Translations under genes and position numbers: made by a program
Shown: piece by piece, positions 1 through 5,421 of the stretch
Layout of the letters: every line of letters begins with the position of its first letter
How positions within the stretch are numbered: position 1 is the first letter of the stretch
DNA from: Candidatus Pacearchaeota archaeon
Lineage (GTDB): Archaea > Nanoarchaeota > Nanoarchaeia > Pacearchaeales > GW2011-AR1
Assembly: GCA_023228245.1 (NCBI GenBank)
Contig: JALOBN010000002.1
Location: 1-64,000, forward strand
Direction of reading: 5' to 3'
Length of the DNA: 64,000 nucleotides
The notes under the pieces: model-generated
The model's input: the letters and a program-made list of their open reading frames with translations, nothing else
Told to the model about the DNA's origin: nothing
Databases searched by the model: none

Positions 1-83
1 ATTTTTATTTTTCCTTTTTATTTTTTTAGAAATATATTTTTTAGTATAATCATATTTAAAATATAATTAATCTAACTTTTATT

Positions 84-434
84 ATGGAAACTATAGAAAG
101 AATTGTTCTTCCCGAAGATGAATCGATTGTTTTTGCTTTAAAAAATAAATTTGTTGAATATACTCAAAGAATGAAAGTTCACCGAAAAGAAAATCCAAAA
201 ATGGATTCTGAATCGTTTAACAAGAGTTATTCACACGCTTTGTATAAAATGTTAGTTTTAGGAAGGTTGTTGGACAAAAAAGAAATTGATACTGCAGAAT
301 TTTCTTCAGAACTTCAGAAAGAACTTAGCTTTTTTAATGTTGAAAATTATTGTGATGCGGTTAAAGTTATAGATGATTATTGTAAAACTGGCGGAAAAAA
401 TATTAACGGCGGAACTGGGTTGAAATTAAAATAA
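84..434 (+). CDS. Hypothetical protein, 116 aa
   Basis: I do not recognise this protein. It is a soluble, highly charged, mostly helical sequence with no signal peptide, membrane segment or metal site. The ATG at 84 lies about 25 nt after a run of TATA-like sequence, which fits the leaderless promoters of this genome. The C-terminal tail is glycine and lysine rich (GGKNINGGTG). It stands alone at the window edge, with a hairpin downstream and no co-directional partner. Codon use matches the surrounding genes, so it is probably real, but no function can be offered. Confidence 0.6.
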   Translation: METIERIVLPEDESIVFALKNKFVEYTQRMKVHRKENPKMDSESFNKSYSHALYKMLVLGRLLDKKEIDTAEFSSELQKELSFFNVENYCDAVKVIDDYCKTGGKNINGGTGLKLK

Positions 435-478
435 TTATTTATTTTAAAATAGCATTCGCTAACGCAAATGAATAAATT

Positions 479-511
479 AAATTTCTCCAGTCTTTCGACG
501 AGGCGAAATTT
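479..511 (+). terminator. Inverted repeat downstream of the first gene
   Basis: AAATTTC at 479-485 is complementary to GAAATTT at 505-511, around a 19-nt loop. It sits 45 nt after the stop at 434, so it could end or stabilise that transcript. The stem is short and AT rich, so the assignment is weak. Confidence 0.25.
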
Positions 512-534
512 CTGAAAAAATAATTAATGCGTAT

Positions 535-603
535 TTACAATTTTAAAATTCCGATTAGAAAAGTAATTGTCAAAATTATTTCTCCTATTGTTCTCTTGTT
601 CAT
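535..603 (-). CDS. Putative 22-aa membrane mini-protein with a strong Shine-Dalgarno site
   Basis: Reading leftward, a perfect AAGGAGG (complement of 611-617) lies 7 nt before an ATG at 603. The frame runs 22 codons to a TAA at 535. The peptide starts MNKRTIGE and continues as a hydrophobic helix (IILTITFLIGILKL), which would be one short membrane segment with a positive N-terminus. Most genes here are leaderless and lack Shine-Dalgarno sites, so this site is the main reason to believe the frame. Only two other genes in the window show equally strong sites. The function is unknown; it may be a membrane micro-protein. Coding is plausible but unproven. Confidence 0.45.
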   Translation of the reverse strand: MNKRTIGEIILTITFLIGILKL

Positions 604-692
604 TTTTTTTCCTCCTTGGAAAAATAAAAAAATTAAGTTTTATAAATAGGGCTTATAATTTTTTACATGTAGTTTTTTTTAGAGAAACAGAT

Positions 693-1253
693 TTAACGAA
701 CGTTTTTTGCTGGAGATTTCATTTTTGAATTTCCGTAAGAATTAAAATATAAAACTCTGTCCAAATCTATTTTTGCTTTTTTTGTTTTGGGTTTTTGAAA
801 TTCGTAGCCAATTGGGAAAACGGCTTCAACGTCGATGTTTTCTGAAATATTTAATGCTTTTTTTATTTCTGTTTCGTCAAATAATCCGACCCAGCAAGTT
901 GCTAATTTAAATTCTTCAATTTTCAAAAGGAAATTTTCTATTGCCGCTCCTGCTTGTTGCTTGTTCCATTTTTTTCCGTTTTCTTCTTCGTAAAGATTTT
1001 TTGGACGCGAAGGATTTGAGCATACTACAACTAAATATTTTGCTTCTGAAATAAAATCCTGCTGTGCTGCTTCTGCAATTTTATTTATTTTTTCTTCGTC
1101 GTCAACTAAGATGAATTTTAATGTGAAATTATTTCCAGCCATTGGTGCGTATCGTGCAGCGTCGATGCATTCAATAATATTTCTCCAGTCTGGTTTTTTA
1201 CTTGAGAATTTTCTTACAGAGTGTCTGCTCTGAATTGCTTTATCTAAATCCAT
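693..1253 (-). CDS. Nitroreductase family FMN protein
   Basis: This 186-aa protein belongs to the nitroreductase superfamily, FMN-dependent NAD(P)H oxidoreductases that reduce nitro, quinone or related substrates in the cytoplasm. The N-terminal SRHSVRKF motif is the classic FMN-phosphate-binding start of the family. RYAPMAGNN and the GAAIENFLL to ATCWVGLF region fit the flavin pocket and dimer core. The length is normal. I use the ATG at 1253, because the frame upstream opens only with TTG. It is convergent with the mini-ORF at 535-603 and diverges from the RHH gene at 1329. The substrate cannot be inferred; roles in flavin redox balance or foldase-like chemistry are both possible. Confidence 0.85.
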   Translation of the reverse strand: MDLDKAIQSRHSVRKFSSKKPDWRNIIECIDAARYAPMAGNNFTLKFILVDDEEKINKIAEAAQQDFISEAKYLVVVCSNPSRPKNLYEEENGKKWNKQQAGAAIENFLLKIEEFKLATCWVGLFDETEIKKALNISENIDVEAVFPIGYEFQKPKTKKAKIDLDRVLYFNSYGNSKMKSPAKNVR

Positions 1254-1299
1254 ATTGAACAAATGCGTTTGAATTATAAAAAGGTTTCTTTTAATTAAA

Positions 1300-1307
1300 T
1301 TTATAAA
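1300..1307 (+). promoter_or_regulatory. TATA box of the RHH gene
   Basis: TTTATAAA lies 22 nt before the ATG at 1329, which places transcription start at or just before the start codon. The same spacing is seen before rpo11 (28872-28879) and the gene at 29205 (29177-29184), so leaderless initiation looks common here. Confidence 0.6.
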
Positions 1308-1328
1308 TTAAAATTTCTTGAATTAATT

Positions 1329-1490
1329 ATGGCATCAACACCACCAAGCGCACAGAAGATGAGATTGGATTACAACGTAGACAGAAAAGTTTACGATGAC
1401 TTCATAAAAGCATGCACTAGAAAAGGATTTGCACCACAAGTTATCGTTGAGAAATTAATGGCTAAGTTTAATCAGACAGGACAAATTTAA
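1329..1490 (+). CDS. Small ribbon-helix-helix (CopG/Arc-like) protein, 53 aa
   Basis: The sequence has the ribbon-helix-helix pattern: a short strand (MRLDYNV), helix A (DRKVYDDFIKACTRKG) and helix B starting at APQV. RHH proteins are obligate dimers that bind DNA with the paired strand. Nearly the whole 53-aa protein is this fold. Its codons stand out: AAC, GAC, TAC, TTC, TGC and ATC are used where neighbours use T-ending forms, the usual mark of a highly expressed gene in an AT-rich archaeon. A strong TATA box sits 22 nt upstream. It could be an abundant nucleoid protein or a global repressor. No toxin gene is adjacent, so an antitoxin role is unlikely. Confidence 0.75.
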   Translation: MASTPPSAQKMRLDYNVDRKVYDDFIKACTRKGFAPQVIVEKLMAKFNQTGQI

Positions 1491-1593
1491 TTTTCTTAAT
1501 TATTCTATTAAATATTTTATTTAGTGAGAACTTTTTTACAAAACATACTAGGCAATAACTGGCATATTTACTCAACCTAAATCAAATTTATTT

Positions 1594-1619
1594 GTTGATG
1601 AAAATGCTCGTTCATCAAC
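1594..1619 (-). terminator. Perfect 9-bp hairpin between the RHH gene and tRNA-Asn
   Basis: GTTGATGAA at 1594-1602 pairs with TTCATCAAC at 1611-1619 over an 8-nt loop. It lies 3' to both the RHH gene (+) and tRNA-Asn (-), so it could end or protect either transcript. The rest of 1491-1682 shows nothing recognisable. Confidence 0.35.
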
Positions 1620-1682
1620 TCTGAATTATTCTTTGTTAAGAATCCTAAGAAATAATATTTCACTTCGTTTAATATTATTAAA

Positions 1683-1755
1683 CGTCCTCGGCAGGACTCG
1701 AACCTACGACCCCATGATTAACAGTCATGTGCTCTACCAACTGAGCTACGAGGAC
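1683..1755 (-). tRNA. tRNA-Asn (anticodon GTT)
   Basis: The minus strand folds as a full cloverleaf: acceptor GTCCTCG/CGAGGAC, D arm GCTCAGTTGGTAGAGC, anticodon loop CTGTTAA with anticodon GTT, T arm with TTCGAGT, discriminator G. There is no intron and CCA is not encoded. Confidence 0.97.
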
Positions 1756-1781
1756 ATAATTGGAAAACTTTATCTGATTAT

Positions 1782-2297
1782 TTAAAAGTTTTTGTTTCCT
1801 TTTTTTAGCCCTAAATCAATAACTGGTTGAGTTCTATGCTTTTCTAAATAACTGTAAACATTTGCTTGTTTGCTTCCGCGGATTATTGAAATTATTGAGT
1901 TTTGCGCGTTTTCGATGTTTTCTGGCGAGCCTATTATTCCGACGTTGTTTTCTTTTATTTCAAAATAGCACCCCGTTAGTGTTGCGAGAGTTCTCAAAGT
2001 TTTTCCACCGCTGCCGATTATTCTTGCTCGGATTGATTTGTAATCTTTTTTCGTTGTGTAGTCTTTTATATTTAAAATTTCGAACAAAGCTTCTTCTTTT
2101 TGGATTAATAATGCGACAGCAATAGGAAAATCAAAATCCAACGCGTTAATTATTTTTTCTGCGAAGAATTCGTCTTCTGGTTTTCCGTCGATGGTTACTT
2201 CATTTCCGCTAATTGTAACTTTTAAATCCAATTCATTCTCGATTTTTCTTCTGTTTTTCTTTAACTTCAATGTATCGTCTAAAAAAATTGTTTTCAT
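1782..2297 (-). CDS. KH-domain RNA-binding protein, Dim2/Pno1-like
   Basis: This 171-aa protein matches the archaeal homologue of eukaryotic Dim2/Pno1, a KH protein that binds the 3' region of 16S rRNA during small-subunit maturation. The second KH domain carries the GXXG loop as GSGG (residues 95-98) in RARIIGSGGKTLRTLATLTG. The first, weaker KH domain fills residues 1-60. In archaea this gene normally follows aIF1A and the RIO1 kinase. Here it follows aIF1A with only a 57-aa unknown frame in between, so RIO1 is missing from its usual place. The ATG at 2297 has no competing start nearby. Confidence 0.85.
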   Translation of the reverse strand: MKTIFLDDTLKLKKNRRKIENELDLKVTISGNEVTIDGKPEDEFFAEKIINALDFDFPIAVALLIQKEEALFEILNIKDYTTKKDYKSIRARIIGSGGKTLRTLATLTGCYFEIKENNVGIIGSPENIENAQNSIISIIRGSKQANVYSYLEKHRTQPVIDLGLKKGNKNF

Positions 2298-2321
2298 ATT
2301 TTATTTAATAAAAAAAAGGTT

Positions 2322-2495
2322 TTAATTGTTTCGTCCGAGATATTTTGGAGAATAAACTAATAGATTATTCGTGGAGACATTTTCGTCTGGTTTTATTCCT
2401 AATATAAAATAATAACCTAATTTTTTTATGTAACCTTTAATTCCTTGCTGTTTTCCTACTGAGACAAATTTTGTTTCTTTTTCTAAACTTTTCAT
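2322..2495 (-). CDS. Hypothetical 57-aa protein between aIF1A and the KH protein
   Basis: The ATG at 2495 comes one base after the aIF1A stop, and the frame ends 24 nt before the KH-protein start, so it is part of that operon and probably translated by coupling. The peptide (starting MKSLEKETKF, then VSVGKQQGIKGYIKKLGYYF) is basic and aromatic, with no cysteine pairs or membrane segment. I know no family for it. It occupies the place where many archaea carry RIO1, but it is far too short to be a kinase and shows no kinase motif. Confidence 0.6.
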   Translation of the reverse strand: MKSLEKETKFVSVGKQQGIKGYIKKLGYYFILGIKPDENVSTNNLLVYSPKYLGRNN

Positions 2496-2496
2496 T

Positions 2497-2853
2497 TTAA
2501 AATTCGTTTTTTTCTGTTTCGAGATAACCTTTTCTTTTCAGCCACTCGACTTGATTTGGTTTATATTTCAAAATTATATCTCCCTTTTCTTTGTCAAGTT
2601 CCCAAGGTTCGACGATAACGACGTCGTTAGGGCGAAGCCAAAGTTTTCTTTTCAATCTTCCAGGAACTCTACAATTTCGTCTTTTTCCGTCGACGCAGTT
2701 TACAAACATTTTATTTCCTCCGAGTCGCTGTTCAACAATTCCAAGAACTTCTTCTCCTTTTGGAAGCGGAGCTCTAGTTACAGCTTGCTGTTCGTTCCCA
2801 GAATCTTCAAATTCTTCTGTTTCTTCTTCCCCAAATGCTTCATCTTCTATCAT
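2497..2853 (-). CDS. eif1A: Translation initiation factor aIF1A
   Basis: aIF1A binds the ribosomal A site and helps the small subunit scan or accept initiator tRNA. The 118-aa protein has an acidic N-terminal tail of about 30 residues followed by the OB fold typical of the family: GEEVLGIVEQRLGGNKMFV, then the basic stretch DGKRRNCRVPGRLKRKLWL, then GDIILKYKPNQVEWLKRKG. The length is normal. It heads an operon with the 57-aa frame and the Dim2-like KH gene, joining initiation with ribosome biogenesis. The acidic tail is longer than in many archaea and resembles the eukaryotic factor, which may just be drift. Confidence 0.96.
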   Translation of the reverse strand: MIEDEAFGEEETEEFEDSGNEQQAVTRAPLPKGEEVLGIVEQRLGGNKMFVNCVDGKRRNCRVPGRLKRKLWLRPNDVVIVEPWELDKEKGDIILKYKPNQVEWLKRKGYLETEKNEF

Positions 2854-2934
2854 ATCAATTTAATTGAAAGTCGGTTTAAAATTATTTGCATTTATAAAAT
2901 AAACGAAAGTGAAATTAGAAATCTTACAATTGCT

Positions 2935-3231
2935 TTACAATAAAACGAGTGCGAAGGGAATTCCTTGAATCTCTTTTATTCCCTCTTCTACGATAATCCC
3001 GGCTTTCAAAGCTGCTGCGACTGATTTTTTGCCAATAATATTAAATGTTGCGTCTTCGTCTGACATTCTTTGCATTATTTCAATAACTTGCTTTTCAGAT
3101 AATTCTTTTCCAGAATAAAAATTTTCTTTTACGTCCAACTGAATATTTCCTTCTTCAAATTTCTTTCCAATAATTTCTTTGTCGCAAATTGCTACGACGT
3201 CCCTACACGATTTTATAATTTTAACAAACAT
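2935..3231 (-). CDS. DUF424 family protein
   Basis: This 98-aa protein matches the archaeal DUF424 family: FVKIIKSCRDVVAICDKEIIGKKF at the N-terminus, DVKENFYSGKEL in the middle and a hydrophobic C-terminus GIPFALVLL. Members are small single-domain proteins often coded near translation genes; the biochemical role is not established to my knowledge. I use the ATG at 3231 because the longer frame opens with TTG. It lies upstream of aIF1A on the same strand, 81 nt away, so an extended translation operon is possible. Confidence 0.8.
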   Translation of the reverse strand: MFVKIIKSCRDVVAICDKEIIGKKFEEGNIQLDVKENFYSGKELSEKQVIEIMQRMSDEDATFNIIGKKSVAAALKAGIIVEEGIKEIQGIPFALVLL

Positions 3232-3261
3232 TTTAAACAAAAATAAAAATAAAAAATTTAT

Positions 3262-3408
3262 TTATTTCTTTCCCATCATTCTGCAGACAGTAGTTCCACA
3301 TTTAGCACACTTTCCCTTCATCATATTAGTGCCTCTTGCAGTCTTAGTTTCTTTTCCGTCTTTCATCTGCACTTTTGCCTTACACTTTACACAATAAGCT
3401 TCAACCAT
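3262..3408 (-). CDS. Small zinc-ribbon protein (DUF5679-like), 48 aa
   Basis: The frame encodes a 48-residue zinc ribbon: CVKC near the N-terminus and CAKC near residue 34, separated by a basic, threonine-rich hairpin (KDGKETKTARGT). This is the pattern of DUF5679, a tiny zinc-binding family found in bacteria and archaea; I assign it from the motif spacing. An AAGGAGG Shine-Dalgarno (complement of 3413-3419) sits 4 nt before the ATG, one of only three strong ones in the window. It lies directly upstream of DUF424 on the same strand. The role is unknown; the basic loop would suit RNA binding. Confidence 0.8.
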   Translation of the reverse strand: MVEAYCVKCKAKVQMKDGKETKTARGTNMMKGKCAKCGTTVCRMMGKK

Positions 3409-3552
3409 TTTTCCTCCTTGTTATTTAATTACATTCTTTGAATGTAAAATCTAAAATTAAAGATTACTTTTAAATGTTTATATATTCGTTTTTTAGAAAA
3501 TAATATCAAATTTTCTTTATTAATGAGGTAGAATAATATTGATTGTGAACTG

Positions 3553-3581
3553 ATTAAATTTTATTTCTTACAGAATGCTTT
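3553..3581. repeat. 29-nt direct repeat, left copy
   Basis: It matches 3709-3737 at 28 of 29 positions; only the base in TTCTTACAG versus TTCTAACAG differs. Both copies contain the 3' end of the aIF2 beta frame. Confidence 0.8.
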
Positions 3582-3592
3582 TACTCGAACCC

Positions 3593-3632
3593 CTGCTCAT
3601 TGCTATAAAGCAATATTTTGCATTCGCGAAAA
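3593..3632 (-). repeat. Dispersed repeat, copy A (intergenic)
   Basis: Core CTGCTCATTGC, a 16-nt AT-rich spacer, then GCATTCGCGAAAA. Related copies are at 11515-11552, 60790-60825 and 61498-61538. Read on the minus strand it gives TTTTCGCGAATGC followed by GCAATGAGC. Confidence 0.7.
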
Positions 3633-3709
3633 TTCTCGGCTCCACAACTGCTTGTAATTTCGCTTGTACGGCACCGTGTACTCCTCCGCGAAATTCCTAG
3701 TCGCAAAAA

Positions 3710-4117
3710 TTAAATTTTATTTCTAACAGAATGCTTTGCTCCGCACGCTAAACATTTTACGAATGACATTCTGTCTTCTTTTGAAAGTTCTGTATCTGGT
3801 TTTCCGCATTCTTTGCAGAGAACAAATTCTTTAACATATTGTTCGACTTTTTGATTTATTTTTGCACTTGGAACAGTCATATTCAAAACTAATCTGTCGC
3901 CGTCTTTTTGTCCTGATGCTGCGAGTTCTCTTAAAATAAATTTTTGAAAATGTTCTGGGTTTCTTCTTATGTAAGACGCTATTTGGAAAAAGTTTGTCAA
4001 AATAGTTTTCTTTCCCTCGAAATGTCCTTCAATTTTTGGGATTTCAAATCTGTCTTTTGATTCTGATTTCTTAATTTTTGAATAAGCATCATTCAATAAT
4101 TCTTCGTAGTTTTCCAT
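3710..4117 (-). CDS. eif2B: Translation initiation factor aIF2 subunit beta
   Basis: The beta subunit of the aIF2 heterotrimer, which delivers initiator Met-tRNA to the small subunit. The 135-aa protein has the short N-terminal helix that docks on the gamma subunit, the central alpha/beta domain (GKKTILTNFFQIASYIRRNPEHF) and the C-terminal zinc ribbon with CKEC and CLAC pairs around residues 106-127. Length and order are standard. The last nine codons and the stop are duplicated 156 nt downstream, as if the gene end had been copied when a structured element inserted. It diverges from the gene at 4176. Confidence 0.95.
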   Translation of the reverse strand: MENYEELLNDAYSKIKKSESKDRFEIPKIEGHFEGKKTILTNFFQIASYIRRNPEHFQKFILRELAASGQKDGDRLVLNMTVPSAKINQKVEQYVKEFVLCKECGKPDTELSKEDRMSFVKCLACGAKHSVRNKI

Positions 4118-4175
4118 AAAAGAATGTTGACAGAATGGTATATAAATTTTTATACCATTATAGATAGATTATTCT

Positions 4176-4436
4176 ATGAATCATCTTATGCAAGTAAAAA
4201 ATTATTCTGGAAACTTAAAAGAATTAGCCGAAGAAATAGGTGATATGCGATATGATACTCTTGAAGAATTTTACAAAATTTTGTCAGATAAATTTAGTTC
4301 GGATTCTAGATACGATGCAATTATGGGGCATCCGCAGGTTTCTTCAAAACTGAAAAAAATTGCTGAGTATCATCAAATGATTCAAGAAGAATTTTCTTCT
4401 CTTTGGAAAGTTTGTGAAAAATATATGAAAAAATAA
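4176..4436 (+). CDS. Hypothetical helical protein, 86 aa
   Basis: I do not recognise it. It is a soluble all-alpha protein (DTLEEFYKILSDKFSSDSRYD, then two further amphipathic helices) with no cysteines except one near the C-terminus. It is convergent with the RPA-like gene: its stop at 4436 and the opposite stop at 4438 are one base apart. A TATA-like stretch (TATAAATTTTTATA) lies upstream, in the divergent space shared with aIF2 beta. Similar short helical proteins are common orphans in DPANN genomes. Confidence 0.6.
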   Translation: MNHLMQVKNYSGNLKELAEEIGDMRYDTLEEFYKILSDKFSSDSRYDAIMGHPQVSSKLKKIAEYHQMIQEEFSSLWKVCEKYMKK

Positions 4437-4437
4437 A

Positions 4438-5061
4438 TTATCCCAACCACCTAATTTTTCCTGGCTGGGGTTCAAATATAATTCCTTCTTCAAGAAGTTT
4501 TTTTATTTCCTGATGAATTATCGACGGAGAAACATCTCGCAAATCCATAATTACTTTATCCATTTCAATTCCGCCGTTTTTTTCAGCGTCTTTGATTATG
4601 TCAAGAATTTTATCTCGCACCGCAACGATTTGGTTTCTTTCCATTGGCTGTGCGTTTTTGCTTTTATCTTTTTCAGTTTCGAGTTTTCTGATTAACAAAT
4701 ATTTTGTATCTTGTTCTCGAATTATTTCTGGTGAAAGATAAGTTTCATTATTAAAATTTCTTAAAACTCCGATAACTAAAACTGTCTGCCCTTGAAAAAC
4801 ATCTTTGAATCTTGCGGCTTCATCTCCGAAACATTTTATTTTTATTTGTCCGCTTCCGTCGTCGAGAGTGAAAAAAATATATTTTCTCTCGCCGTCGCTT
4901 TCATATTTGTCAATTATATTTCCTATGACATTTATTCTTACAATCTTTCTGTCTCCAAGTTCAAGGAAAGAAAATCTTTCACCGTCAAACATCGGTTTTC
5001 CTAGAAGAACATCACCAATTCGATATTTGTATGCAACGTTTCTTTTAAATTGCTCACTCAT
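4438..5061 (-). CDS. RPA32-like single-stranded DNA-binding protein
   Basis: The 207-aa protein has an OB fold at about residues 40-125 (INVIGNIIDKYESDGERKYIFFTLDDGSGQIKIKCFGDEA) and a C-terminal winged helix at about 145-207 (MDLRDVSPSIIHQEIKKLLEEGIIF). This architecture is that of eukaryotic RPA2/RPA32 and the archaeal Rpa2/COG3390-like proteins, which coat single-stranded DNA during replication and repair. No zinc finger is present. It is encoded just downstream of MCM and the 99-aa gene, in the same direction, which supports a replisome role. A generic OB-fold RNA-binding role is the alternative, but less likely in this context. Confidence 0.82.
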   Translation of the reverse strand: MSEQFKRNVAYKYRIGDVLLGKPMFDGERFSFLELGDRKIVRINVIGNIIDKYESDGERKYIFFTLDDGSGQIKIKCFGDEAARFKDVFQGQTVLVIGVLRNFNNETYLSPEIIREQDTKYLLIRKLETEKDKSKNAQPMERNQIVAVRDKILDIIKDAEKNGGIEMDKVIMDLRDVSPSIIHQEIKKLLEEGIIFEPQPGKIRWLG

Positions 5062-5120
5062 ATTTGGAAAAAATAAAAGATGTTTTTAAAGATTTATATC
5101 TCCTTTCGGTTAATACAATT

Positions 5121-5420
5121 TTACAAAATTTTGTCTTCAATAGTTATTCCCCTGATTTCTTCGTCTATTTTTGTTATTATTTTTGTTTTTCTTTTTTCAG
5201 AAATTTGTTGGCTTGAAATGTAACTGCAAATTCCTCGATAAACACGATTGTTTGGAAGAATTTCGTCATAAAGATTTCTTATTCTAGAATAACCATTCCC
5301 TTGAAGATAAATTTTTTCATTTATTTCTTTAATTATTTTTTCTGTATTGGGATTTTCAATTCCTAACTCTTTTGTAATAATCGAAAGAACGTGTCCGAAT
5401 GAATTATTTGTTTTTTGCAT
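5121..5420 (-). CDS. Hypothetical 99-aa protein coupled to MCM
   Basis: The ATG at 5420 is one base after the MCM stop, so translation is probably coupled; a longer frame opening with GTG inside MCM is less likely. I know no family. The core SFGHVLSIITKELGIENPN is recognisable again in the broken gene at 13132-13390 (PFGHILSLFVEEMDIKNPN), so this is one member of a small local family. The rest is charged and helical, with a single cysteine. Position between MCM and the RPA-like gene hints at a replication accessory, but this is guilt by association only. Confidence 0.65.
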   Translation of the reverse strand: MQKTNNSFGHVLSIITKELGIENPNTEKIIKEINEKIYLQGNGYSRIRNLYDEILPNNRVYRGICSYISSQQISEKRKTKIITKIDEEIRGITIEDKIL

Positions 5421-5421
5421 T

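Larger units (their letters stand above)
3409..3709. other. Intergenic region with a structured insert between direct repeats
   Basis: The left half (3421-3552) is AT rich and featureless. From 3553 to 3737 there is a composite. A 29-nt direct repeat (one mismatch) occurs at 3553-3581 and 3709-3737, the second copy covering the last codons of aIF2 beta. The 127 nt between them are clearly more GC rich than the surroundings and foldable: AATTTCGC (3657-3664) pairs with GCGAAATT (3688-3695), with an inner GTACGG/CCGTGTAC stem. Dispersed repeat copy A lies at 3593-3632. This looks like an insertion with target duplication, or a tandem duplication of the gene end followed by insertion. Confidence 0.55.

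Noticed and set aside
1594..1623. C/D box sRNA based on TGATGA and CTGA near the hairpin
   Set aside because: The boxes are only about 20 nt apart and there is no room for the D', C' and guide parts; a plain hairpin explains the sequence.
1862..2125. Plus-strand frame of 87 codons opposite the KH-protein gene
   Set aside because: It is antisense to a gene with clear KH motifs and has a composition of a shadow frame (Leu/Phe/Arg rich).
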